Below, piece by piece: positions 1 through 8,755 of a DNA stretch of 9,108 bases. Position 1 is the stretch's first letter. Each line of letters begins with the position of its first letter. The position numbers were made by a program, and so were the translations under genes. Source of the stretch: Firmicutes bacterium UBA3906 (GTDB lineage: Bacteria > Bacillota > Clostridia > Caldicoprobacterales > DTU083); assembly GCA_002391555.1 (NCBI GenBank), contig DGFG01000039.1, forward strand, positions 1 through 9,108. The letters are read 5' to 3'. The notes under the pieces were generated by a model. That model did not search any database. It was not told the origin of the DNA and worked only from the letters and a program-made list of their open reading frames with translations.

Positions 1-19
1 AGATGTGTATAAGAGACAG
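1..19 (+). other. Tn5/Nextera mosaic-end adapter left in the assembly
   Basis: These bases read AGATGTGTATAAGAGACAG, identical over all 19 positions to the Tn5 mosaic end used in tagmentation sequencing libraries. It sits exactly at the left edge, and coding homology to CggR begins at the next base. I read it as library adapter that was not trimmed before assembly, not genomic DNA. It supplies a false GTG start (position 5) and five non-native residues (M-Y-K-R-Q) in frame with the real gene. Confidence 0.95.
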
Positions 20-514
20 GTTGAAAACCAGTCCAATACTGTTGCATCAATATTTGCTAAAAAGCTTGGAGGCGAGTATAGGCTCCTCCACCTGCCAGAC
101 CAGTTAACAAAGCAGGCTGCTGAATACCTACTAGATGATAGCTACATAAAAAGCGTAATAGAGGATGTAAAAAAGGCTGACATACTAGTCTGTGGTATTG
201 GCAAGGCTGAGGAAATGGCAGTAAGGCGCAACCTGTCAAAAAAGCAACTTGATATGCTCAAGGCTGAAGGGGCAGTTGCTGAAGCCTTTGGCTATTATTT
301 TAATAAAGCAGGGGATATTGTGTTAGAAACTAGCACAATAGGCTTACATATAGATGACCTGAAAAACATACCAAGAGCTCTTGCCGTTGCAGGTGGGAGT
401 CAAAAGGCAGAGGCCATAATTGCAGTGTTAACTAGTTGGGATAACTGCACTTTAGTTACTGATGAAGCTGCAGCTAGACAAATAATAAAACTGACAAAGG
501 ATAACAAGCTTTAA
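20..514 (+). CDS. cggR: CggR-like central glycolytic genes regulator, C-terminal part only
   Basis: This is the last 164 residues of a SorC/DeoR-family repressor, cut off at the contig edge. What remains is the phosphosugar-binding effector domain. Recognisable CggR-like stretches are GAVAEAFGYYFN (nt 269-304), AVAGGSQKA (nt 383-409) and the C-terminal TDEAAA (nt 458-475). The N-terminal DNA-binding winged helix is missing because of truncation, not mutation. In Bacillus subtilis, CggR represses the glycolytic operon and is relieved by fructose-1,6-bisphosphate; its position directly before pgk fits that role. The true start lies outside the window; the GTG at position 5 belongs to the adapter. 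The frame is intact to the TAA stop. The usual partner gap does not follow. The family call is firm; the effector is inferred from B. subtilis. Confidence 0.88.
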   Translation, partial: VENQSNTVASIFAKKLGGEYRLLHLPDQLTKQAAEYLLDDSYIKSVIEDVKKADILVCGIGKAEEMAVRRNLSKKQLDMLKAEGAVAEAFGYYFNKAGDIVLETSTIGLHIDDLKNIPRALAVAGGSQKAEAIIAVLTSWDNCTLVTDEAAARQIIKLTKDNKL

Positions 515-525
515 AGGCTTAAATA

Positions 526-540
526 GGCGGAAAAACCGCC
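526..540 (+). other. small hairpin between cggR and pgk
   Basis: GGCGG, a five-A loop and CCGCC form a perfect 5-bp GC stem twelve bases after the cggR stop and just ahead of the pgk ribosome binding site. The bases after it are A-rich (AAATAATAAC) rather than a T tract, so it is not an intrinsic terminator for + strand transcription. It could act as a 5' stabilising stem for a processed downstream message, as described for the cggR-gapA junction in B. subtilis. That role is inference. Confidence 0.5.
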
Positions 541-567
541 AAATAATAACTAAAGGAGTGTTTATAA

Positions 568-1755
568 ATGAGTAAAAAAACTCTAGAAGACGTTTCATTA
601 GCAGGTAAAAGGGTATTAGTAAGAGTTGACTTTAATGTACCGCTAGATAAAGAAAGAAATATAACAGATGACACTAGGATAAGAGCAGCTCTACCTACCA
701 TACAGTATCTGCTGAAGAATAATGCAAAGCTGGTCTTGATGTCACACCTAGGTAGACCAAAGGGACAAGGCTTTGAACAGGACTTTAGTATGGCTCCTGT
801 TGCAAAGAGGCTAGGAGAACTACTAGGCCAGGAAGTATCCCTTGCCACAGATGTTATTGGTGAGAGCGCAACTAGCTTAGTTGAAAATCTAGAGGAGGGC
901 GGGGTTGTCTTACTAGAAAACCTACGTTTCCACAAAGAGGAGAAAAAGAACGATCCAGATTTCGCCAAAGCCTTAGCTAGTTTCGGTGAAGTATATGTAA
1001 ATGATGCTTTTGGGACAGCCCATAGGGCCCATGCATCTACAGAGGGTGTAGCTCATCATTTACCTGCAGTTGCAGGCTATCTAATGCAAAAGGAACTAGA
1101 TATTCTAGGCAAGGCTGTTAGCAACCCAGACCATCCTTTTGTAGCTATTTTAGGTGGAGCCAAGGTATCTGACAAGATAGGCGTAATAAACAACTTAATC
1201 GAAAAGGTAGATACCTTAATAATCGGTGGAGCTATGGCTTATACCTTTATAAAGGCTCAGGGCTATGAGGTGGGTAACTCCCTACTAGAAGAAGACAAAA
1301 TAGAGCTTGCAAAAGAGCTATTGCAAAAGGCCAAGGACAAGGGAGTAAAGCTACTTTTACCAGTAGATAATGTTGTTGCCAAGGAATTTAAGGCTGATGC
1401 AGAGCACAAGATAGCTCACAGCGATAATATTCCTGTAGGCTGGGAAGGTCTAGATATAGGTCCCGAATCCGTTGAGCTTTTTGGTGAGGAGATTTTAAAG
1501 GCCAAACTAGTTGTTTGGAATGGACCCATGGGTGTATTTGAAATGCCAGCCTTTGCAAAGGGTACTGAGGCAATTGCAGACTATATGAGCAGATGCACTG
1601 GAACAACCATAATAGGTGGTGGCGATTCTGCAGCAGCAGTCAAAAAGCTAGGCTATGGGGATAAGATGACCCATATTTCAACCGGTGGTGGCGCATCCCT
1701 TGAATTTTTAGAGGGTATTGAGTTACCAGGTGTTGCTGCTCTAGATGATAAATAA
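568..1755 (+). CDS. pgk: phosphoglycerate kinase
   Basis: This cytosolic glycolytic enzyme transfers the acyl phosphate of 1,3-bisphosphoglycerate to ADP, giving 3-phosphoglycerate and ATP. The 395-residue length is normal for bacterial PGK. The N-terminal substrate domain shows RVDFNVP (residues 19-25, with D21 and N23), R36, SHLGRPKG (59-66), R120 and the HRAH segment (152-155). The C-terminal nucleotide domain shows [10 protein letters not shown] (194-203), WNGPMGVFE (317-325) and [11 protein letters not shown] (350-360), followed by the hinge-proximal STGGGA (372-377). The ATG start is supported by AAGGAGTG at 553-560 with a 7-base spacer. No promoter is evident in the 53 bases between cggR and pgk, so it is probably co-transcribed with cggR. 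No key residue is missing. Confidence 0.98.
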   Translation: MSKKTLEDVSLAGKRVLVRVDFNVPLDKERNITDDTRIRAALPTIQYLLKNNAKLVLMSHLGRPKGQGFEQDFSMAPVAKRLGELLGQEVSLATDVIGESATSLVENLEEGGVVLLENLRFHKEEKKNDPDFAKALASFGEVYVNDAFGTAHRAHASTEGVAHHLPAVAGYLMQKELDILGKAVSNPDHPFVAILGGAKVSDKIGVINNLIEKVDTLIIGGAMAYTFIKAQGYEVGNSLLEEDKIELAKELLQKAKDKGVKLLLPVDNVVAKEFKADAEHKIAHSDNIPVGWEGLDIGPESVELFGEEILKAKLVVWNGPMGVFEMPAFAKGTEAIADYMSRCTGTTIIGGGDSAAAVKKLGYGDKMTHISTGGGASLEFLEGIELPGVAALDDK

Positions 1756-1788
1756 GACCAAAATAAAGGTATGAGGTGAATGTATACT

Positions 1789-2535
1789 ATGAGAAAACCA
1801 ATTATAGCTGGAAACTGGAAAATGAACAAGACACCTGAAGAGGCTGCAAGCATGGTAAAAGAGCTTGCTCCCTTGGTAAAGGATTCAGACATTGATATTG
1901 TTTTATGTGCACCCTTTGTATCTTTACAAGCTACCCTAGATGCAGCTGCTGGGACCAATATAAAGGTTGGGGCACAAAATATGCACTGGGAGGAAAATGG
2001 AGCCTATACAGGTGAGGTTTCTCCGACCATGCTCAATGCTCTAGGAGTTGAATACGTTATTATAGGTCACTCTGAGAGAAGAGAGTACTTTGCTGAGACT
2101 GATGAGACAGTCAATAAAAAGGTCCATTCTGCCCTGGCCCATGGCTTAAAGCCAATAATCTGTGTGGGCGAGACCCTTGAACAAAGGGAAGAGGGTATTA
2201 CCCAAGAGCTGGTTCAAGGTCAGACTGAGGCTGCCTTAAAGGGATTGTCAGCTGACGACGTAAAGAAGTGTGTTATTGCCTATGAACCCATTTGGGCTAT
2301 AGGAACAGGAAAAACAGCCACAAGTGAAGATGCAAACAATGTAATTTCCTATATTCGTAGCACTGTTAAAAAAGTTTACGGTGAAGAGGCTGCAAATGCA
2401 ATCAGAATACAATACGGTGGCAGTATGAAGCCGGAAAATGCTGCTGACCTAATGGCAATGTCAGATATAGACGGTGGTCTAGTCGGTGGCGCCAGCCTTA
2501 AGGCAGAAGATTTTGCCAACATAATTAACTTTTAA
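1789..2535 (+). CDS. tpiA: triosephosphate isomerase
   Basis: This enzyme interconverts dihydroxyacetone phosphate and glyceraldehyde-3-phosphate as a TIM-barrel dimer in the cytosol. With the start chosen here it is 248 residues, typical for the family. Catalytic residues are all visible: K11 in GNWKMN, H94 in GHSERR, and E166 in [11 protein letters not shown] just before the flexible loop 6. The phosphate-binding YGGS (209-212) and GGLVGGASL (229-237) are also present. An ATG nine bases upstream (1780) is in frame, but GAGGTGA (1773-1779) abuts it with no spacer; the same Shine-Dalgarno site is 9 bases from the ATG at 1789, which also gives the canonical N-terminus [13 protein letters not shown]. 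The gene lies 33 bases after pgk, clearly in the same operon. Confidence 0.97.
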   Translation: MRKPIIAGNWKMNKTPEEAASMVKELAPLVKDSDIDIVLCAPFVSLQATLDAAAGTNIKVGAQNMHWEENGAYTGEVSPTMLNALGVEYVIIGHSERREYFAETDETVNKKVHSALAHGLKPIICVGETLEQREEGITQELVQGQTEAALKGLSADDVKKCVIAYEPIWAIGTGKTATSEDANNVISYIRSTVKKVYGEEAANAIRIQYGGSMKPENAADLMAMSDIDGGLVGGASLKAEDFANIINF

Positions 2536-2564
2536 TTCTGGCATTTTATATTAGGAGGACTATA

Positions 2565-5413
<2,849 letters not shown>

Positions 5414-5429
5414 GTAAGATAAACTCATT

Positions 5430-5458
5430 AAGCGGGGTTTAAGTCCCCGCTTTTTCAT
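5430..5458 (+). terminator. intrinsic terminator after eno
   Basis: AAGCGGGG (5430-5437) and CCCCGCTT (5445-5452) form a perfect 8-bp GC-rich stem with a 7-base loop, followed by TTTCATTT and a further T-rich stretch. It is a strong Rho-independent terminator closing the cggR-pgk-tpiA-gpmI-eno unit. Confidence 0.93.
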
Positions 5459-5462
5459 TTTC

Positions 5463-5496
5463 TTTACTTGCATATACTTTATCCATATGATAAAAT
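5463..5496 (+). promoter_or_regulatory. candidate sigma-A promoter for secG
   Basis: TTGCAT (5468-5473) and TAAAAT (5491-5496) are separated by 17 bases, and TGA before the -10 gives an extended -10. An overlapping alternative is TTTACT (5463-5468) with TATGAT (5486-5491), also spaced 17. Either would start transcription near 5498-5503, after the eno terminator and just upstream of the secG ribosome binding site. The position makes biological sense, since a terminator isolates secG from the glycolytic operon. The -35 match is only moderate. Confidence 0.5.
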
Positions 5497-5527
5497 TAGC
5501 CTGTTGATTGTTCGAGGAGGGATACTT

Positions 5528-5767
5528 ATGGGTGTTTTAGAAATTATTTTAGTGGTTATATTAGTAATTGTAGAGCTTATATTAATAGCAGCTGTTTTAC
5601 TCCAATCAGGAAAGAGTGCAGGTCTATCGGGTTCAATAGCTGGTGGGGCTGAGACCTTCTTTGGTAAAAACAAGGCCAAAACCCTTGATGGAAAACTACA
5701 AAAAGCAACCAAGATAGCTGCAGGAGCATTTATAGTTGTTACAGTAGTATTGACAATGTTATTGTAG
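5528..5767 (+). CDS. secG: preprotein translocase subunit SecG
   Basis: SecG is the small membrane subunit of the SecYEG channel; it assists SecA-driven protein export. The protein is 79 residues, the usual size. It has two hydrophobic membrane segments (about residues 4-25 and 63-79) flanking a cytosolic loop with the family signature QSGKSAGLSGSIAGGAE (26-42), then FFGKNKAKTLDGKLQKAT (44-61). The ATG at 5528 has GAGGAGG (5514-5520) at a 7-base spacing. An in-frame start at 5468 would add 20 residues with no ribosome binding site and would overlap the promoter, so it was not used. Terminators on both sides suggest a monocistronic unit. The order eno-secG-rnr-smpB resembles many Bacillota; the carboxylesterase gene found between secG and rnr in B. 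subtilis is absent. Confidence 0.95.
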   Translation: MGVLEIILVVILVIVELILIAAVLLQSGKSAGLSGSIAGGAETFFGKNKAKTLDGKLQKATKIAAGAFIVVTVVLTMLL

Positions 5768-5779
5768 AGCAAGCTAACT

Positions 5780-5808
5780 AGACGGCCACTAAAGGCCGTT
5801 TTTACTTT
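5780..5808 (+). terminator. intrinsic terminator after secG
   Basis: ACGGCC (5782-5787), loop ACTAAA and GGCCGT (5794-5799) make a 6-bp GC-rich stem, extendable by two weaker pairs, followed directly by TTTTTACTTT. It lies 14 bases after the secG stop and separates secG from rnr. Confidence 0.88.
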
Positions 5809-5819
5809 ATAAAAACTTT

Positions 5820-5849
5820 TTGATTAAAGCCAATTAAAGAGGTTAAGAT
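5820..5849 (+). promoter_or_regulatory. weak candidate promoter for rnr
   Basis: TTGATT (5820-5825) and TAAGAT (5844-5849) are 18 bases apart in the 124-base secG-rnr gap. A promoter is expected here because a terminator precedes it, but both boxes are imperfect and the region is AT-rich, so the exact assignment is uncertain. Confidence 0.3.
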
Positions 5850-5891
5850 ATTGATAGAAAAGGAATAAGCAAAACAAATGGAGGATGTAAT

Positions 5892-8090
5892 TTGAATTTA
5901 GAAAACAAAATTTTAGAAATTTTAAAAGGACAAGAGGGCATACCCTTAACCGAAGACCAGCTTCATATAGAGCTAGCCATAGCTGATGAAAGTAAAAATG
6001 AGCTAAAGGCTTGTCTAGTCAGCATGGTTGAAGAGGGAAGGCTAATACAAACTAAGAAAAGAAAGTACGGTATACCAGAGGATTTTGGATATCTAGCAGG
6101 AAGGCTACAGGGGAATGCCAAGGGTTTTGGTTTCTTAATACCGGATAACAAGGATAGTGAGGATGTTTTCATACCCGCTGACAAGATTAATGGAGCCCTA
6201 CACAAGGACAGGGTTTTGGTAAAGGTGTTAAAAACAACCGGAGACTTTGCCAGATCAAAGGAAGGTGAGGTTGTCCGTATCCTAGAAAGGGCTAATAGGA
6301 CTATAGTAGGTACCTTTGAACTAGAAAAACACTTTGGCTTTGTTATACCTGATGACAAAAGGATAAGCCAGGATATATTTATTCCAAAGGAAAGAATAAA
6401 CGGGGCTAAGACAGGCTACAAGGTCGTAGCAGAGGTTTATAGGTGGCCAGAGAACAGACGCAACCCAGAGGGTGGCATTATAGAGGTATTAGGACACAAG
6501 GACAAGGCCGGTATTGATGTTTTGTCTATTATTAGGCAATTTAACCTACCAGAGGAGTTTTCCGATGAAGTCATAAATGCAGCCAAGAAGCTACCAAGAC
6601 AGGTGTCAGAGAGTGAGATCAAAGACCGGGTTGATCTAAGAGCAACAAAGATGGTTACTATTGATGGGGCAGATGCCAAGGATTTAGATGATGCGGTTTC
6701 CATAGAAGTACTTGAAAATGGAAACTACCTATTAGGAGTACATATCTCAGATGTTAGCTACTATGTAAAAGAGGGTAGTGTAATAGACAAAGAAGCTAGG
6801 GATAGAGGGACCAGTATATATCTAGTTGATAGGGTTGTACCTATGCTGCCAAAAGAGCTTTCAAATGGCATATGTAGCCTAAACCCCAAGGAGGATAGGT
6901 TGGCGTTTTCTGTCCTAATGGAGATTGATAAGCGTGGGGAAGTTGTAGATCATAAGATACTAGAGTCTGTTATAAGGACTAATGAGAGAATGACCTATGA
7001 CGATGTTAACAAGATCCTAGAGGACGATGACCAAGGCCTGATAGACCGATACAAGGACCTGGTAGATGATTTTCGCCATATGGAGGACCTAAGTCTTATA
7101 CTGCGAGCTAAGAGGACAAGACGGGGTAGCATAGACTTTGATATTGATGAAGCTAGGATTACCCTTAACCTAGAGGGAAAACCAACGAGCATTAGCACCT
7201 ATGAACGGGGTGTATCAGATAGGATGATAGAGGAGTTTATGCTTGTATGTAATGAAACTGTATCAGAATATGTAAGCTGGAATGAAATCCCCTTTCTCTA
7301 TAGGGTCCATGAGGAGCCTAGTGTTGAAAAACTATTAGAGTTTAATGAGTTTATCCAAAATTTTGGCTACCACCTAAAGGGTGTAGGAGGTCAGATCCAT
7401 CCAAAGGCCCTACAAAATTTACTAGACCAGATTAAGGGAAGCAAGGAAGAAGGTATTATTAGTGCTGTCATGCTAAGGTCCTTAAAAAAGGCTAAATACT
7501 CCGAAGAACTCTTAGGACATTTTGGACTTTCAGTTAAATACTATTCTCATTTTACAGCACCAATACGTAGGTACCCAGATTTAGTAATTCATCGTATCCT
7601 TAAAAAGTTCATTAAGGGTAGCCTGACAAAAGATGAGATTGAAAGTCTAGAAAGGAACTTGCCAGAAATAGCGGTTCATTGCTCTGAACGAGAAAGACTA
7701 GCCGATGAGGTTGAAAGAGAAACTGATGACCTTAAAAAGGCAGAGTTTATGCTAGAAAAGATTGGAATGGATTTTGACGGGATTATTTCTGGTGTAACTA
7801 ACTTTGGAATATATGTAGCCCTTGAAAACACGGTAGAGGGACTAGTTAGGATGACCGCTTTAGACGATGATTACTATGTATATAATGAAAAGCATTACTG
7901 CCTAATGGGCATGCGGACCAAAAAGGTTTATAGACTAGGTGATTCAGTAAAGGTTCGTGTAGCTAATGTAGACATGAATTCACGAAATATAGACTTTGTT
8001 TTAGCAGAAACATATACTAGTGAAGACAGCTTAGAGAAAAAGGATAGGCCTAGGAAAAAATACAAGAAAAGGTCTGGCAAAGCCAGATAG
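5892..8090 (+). CDS. rnr: ribonuclease R (3'-5' exoribonuclease, RNB family)
   Basis: RNase R processively degrades structured RNA from the 3' end and, with tmRNA-SmpB, clears non-stop mRNAs. The 732 residues show the full family layout: N-terminal winged helix (about 1-60), two cold-shock/OB domains (about 65-130 and 137-205, each with an FGF(L/V)IPD motif at 79-85 and 148-154), the RNB catalytic domain (about 245-570), an S1 domain (about 628-707) and a Lys/Arg-rich tail (717-732). The catalytic motif IDGADAKDLDDAVS (257-270) retains aspartates D258, D264, D266 and D267. HFTAPIRRYPDL (553-564) is the conserved RNB C-terminal signature. The start is TTG, supported by GGAGG (5880-5884) with a 7-base spacer; no better ATG fits the N-terminus. 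It lies directly upstream of smpB and ssrA. Nothing is missing. Confidence 0.97.
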   Translation: MNLENKILEILKGQEGIPLTEDQLHIELAIADESKNELKACLVSMVEEGRLIQTKKRKYGIPEDFGYLAGRLQGNAKGFGFLIPDNKDSEDVFIPADKINGALHKDRVLVKVLKTTGDFARSKEGEVVRILERANRTIVGTFELEKHFGFVIPDDKRISQDIFIPKERINGAKTGYKVVAEVYRWPENRRNPEGGIIEVLGHKDKAGIDVLSIIRQFNLPEEFSDEVINAAKKLPRQVSESEIKDRVDLRATKMVTIDGADAKDLDDAVSIEVLENGNYLLGVHISDVSYYVKEGSVIDKEARDRGTSIYLVDRVVPMLPKELSNGICSLNPKEDRLAFSVLMEIDKRGEVVDHKILESVIRTNERMTYDDVNKILEDDDQGLIDRYKDLVDDFRHMEDLSLILRAKRTRRGSIDFDIDEARITLNLEGKPTSISTYERGVSDRMIEEFMLVCNETVSEYVSWNEIPFLYRVHEEPSVEKLLEFNEFIQNFGYHLKGVGGQIHPKALQNLLDQIKGSKEEGIISAVMLRSLKKAKYSEELLGHFGLSVKYYSHFTAPIRRYPDLVIHRILKKFIKGSLTKDEIESLERNLPEIAVHCSERERLADEVERETDDLKKAEFMLEKIGMDFDGIISGVTNFGIYVALENTVEGLVRMTALDDDYYVYNEKHYCLMGMRTKKVYRLGDSVKVRVANVDMNSRNIDFVLAETYTSEDSLEKKDRPRKKYKKRSGKAR
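8072..8088 (+). other. hairpin over the rnr stop region
   Basis: TCTGGC (8073-8078), an AAA triloop and GCCAGA (8082-8087) form a perfect 6-bp stem covering the last rnr codons. A flanking G-T pair extends it by one. No T tract follows, so it is not a terminator by itself. It could protect or punctuate the 3' end of rnr mRNA, or simply reflect codon choice. Confidence 0.4.
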
Positions 8091-8102
8091 CCCAGAATAG
8101 AG

Positions 8103-8122
8103 TATTGACAAATGGGTCAATA
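8103..8122 (+). promoter_or_regulatory. palindrome overlapping the smpB -35 box, possible operator
   Basis: TATTGAC (8103-8109) and GTCAATA (8116-8122) are perfect inverted copies separated by AAATGG. The left arm contains most of the TTGACA -35 hexamer at 8105-8110, a position where a bound dimeric repressor would block RNA polymerase. I do not recognise the motif as the site of a named regulator. It could also form a weak RNA hairpin in rnr read-through transcripts. Confidence 0.4.
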
Positions 8123-8134
8123 AAATGTTATATT
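8105..8134 (+). promoter_or_regulatory. sigma-A promoter upstream of smpB
   Basis: A perfect -35 TTGACA (8105-8110) is followed after 18 bases by TATATT (8129-8134), preceded by TGT as an extended -10. The predicted start is near 8141, giving a leader of about 68 bases before the smpB TTG. It is the best promoter match in the window and would let smpB, and perhaps ssrA, be expressed independently of rnr. Confidence 0.65.
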
Positions 8135-8153
8135 ATCAATGCAAAGACTTTCG

Positions 8154-8189
8154 CCCTATTTGTACTTTTATCAAATAGGGTTATTTTAT
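8154..8189 (+). terminator. terminator-like hairpin in the smpB leader
   Basis: CCCTATTTG (8154-8162) and CAAATAGGG (8172-8180) form a perfect 9-bp stem with a 9-base loop, followed by TTATTTTAT. The form is that of an intrinsic terminator with a somewhat interrupted T tract. It may terminate rnr transcription, but it lies downstream of the promoter at 8105-8134, so it may also attenuate smpB. It ends 14 bases before the proposed Shine-Dalgarno site and does not cover it. Confidence 0.65.
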
Positions 8190-8208
8190 CGATTGGGTGC
8201 TGATTTTC

Positions 8209-8676
8209 TTGGCTAGTGAAGGTATAAAAATAATAGCCCAAAACAGGAAGGCTAGACACGATTACTTTATAGAAGAGACCTATGAGGCGGGTATAGTATT
8301 ATCTGGTACAGAGGTAAAGTCCATCCGCCAGGGTAGGATCAATCTAAAGGATAGCTATGCCGATATTAGGCAGGGTGAGGTATATGTGCACAATATGCAC
8401 ATAAGCCCTTATGAAAAGGGTAACATTAATAATCGTGATCCTATGCGCAGTCGCAAGCTCCTGTTACACAAAAGAGAAATAAACAAGCTAACTGGCTATA
8501 TTCAACAAAAAGGATATTCCCTAATACCTCTTCAAGTCTACTTGACACGAGGATTAGTCAAAATTAGACTAGGAGTTGCCAGGGGCAAAAAGCTATATGA
8601 CAAGCGAGCGGATATTGCCAAGAGAGATGCAATGCGCAATATGGAAAGAGCTCTACGTGAGAGACAAAAGGCATAG
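8209..8676 (+). CDS. smpB: SsrA-binding protein SmpB
   Basis: SmpB binds the tRNA-like part of tmRNA, delivers it to the A site of ribosomes stalled on broken mRNA and mimics the missing anticodon arm. Family hallmarks are [20 protein letters not shown] (7-26), [20 protein letters not shown] (32-51), [12 protein letters not shown] (58-69) and the C-terminal basic tail GKKLYDKR (126-133) onward, which enters the mRNA channel. I chose TTG 8209, giving 155 residues close to the usual size, with GGGTG (8195-8199) nine bases upstream as a modest Shine-Dalgarno site. The in-frame GTG at 8197 would add MLIF, which does not resemble the family and lacks an upstream site. It sits between rnr and ssrA, both functional partners. 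It has its own promoter and a hairpin-bearing leader. Confidence 0.94.
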   Translation: MASEGIKIIAQNRKARHDYFIEETYEAGIVLSGTEVKSIRQGRINLKDSYADIRQGEVYVHNMHISPYEKGNINNRDPMRSRKLLLHKREINKLTGYIQQKGYSLIPLQVYLTRGLVKIRLGVARGKKLYDKRADIAKRDAMRNMERALRERQKA

Positions 8677-8743
8677 CATATAAGTAAATGATTTGCCTTT
8701 AGCCCAAAAAATTTGTGGTTAGGCTCAGACAAGTTCTGATGAA

Positions 8744-8749
8744 TAATAT
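8744..8749 (+). promoter_or_regulatory. weak -10-like box upstream of ssrA
   Basis: TAATAT lies seven bases before the mature tmRNA 5' end in the 79-base smpB-ssrA gap. No convincing -35 sits 16-18 bases upstream; TTAGGC at 8719-8724 (19-base spacing) is poor. ssrA may have a weakly defined promoter or be made from the smpB transcript followed by RNase P trimming. Confidence 0.25.
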
Positions 8750-8755
8750 AAATAT

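Noticed and set aside
5..19. GTG start giving a complete 169-residue protein
   Set aside because: The start codon and first five codons lie in the adapter sequence; the gene is a 5'-truncated cggR.
526..540. Intrinsic terminator between cggR and pgk
   Set aside because: The stem is short and is followed by A-rich, not T-rich, sequence on the + strand.
519..968. 149-residue open frame on the minus strand opposite pgk
   Set aside because: Low-complexity Ser/Phe/Leu-rich translation of an antisense frame with no ribosome site or recognisable domain; a shadow of pgk. The same applies to minus-strand frames at 1653-1958, 4195-4596, 5479-5772 and 5963-6358.
1780..1788. Upstream in-frame ATG for tpiA (adds M-Y-T)
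   Set aside because: The Shine-Dalgarno GAGGTGA directly abuts it; spacing and the family N-terminus favour 1789.
5468..5527. 20-residue N-terminal extension of SecG
   Set aside because: No ribosome binding site at its start, it overlaps the likely promoter, and GAGGAGG is ideally placed for ATG 5528.
8197..8208. GTG start for smpB
   Set aside because: It adds MLIF, unlike known SmpB N-termini, with no Shine-Dalgarno site ahead; GGGTG is spaced for TTG 8209. Not fully excluded.
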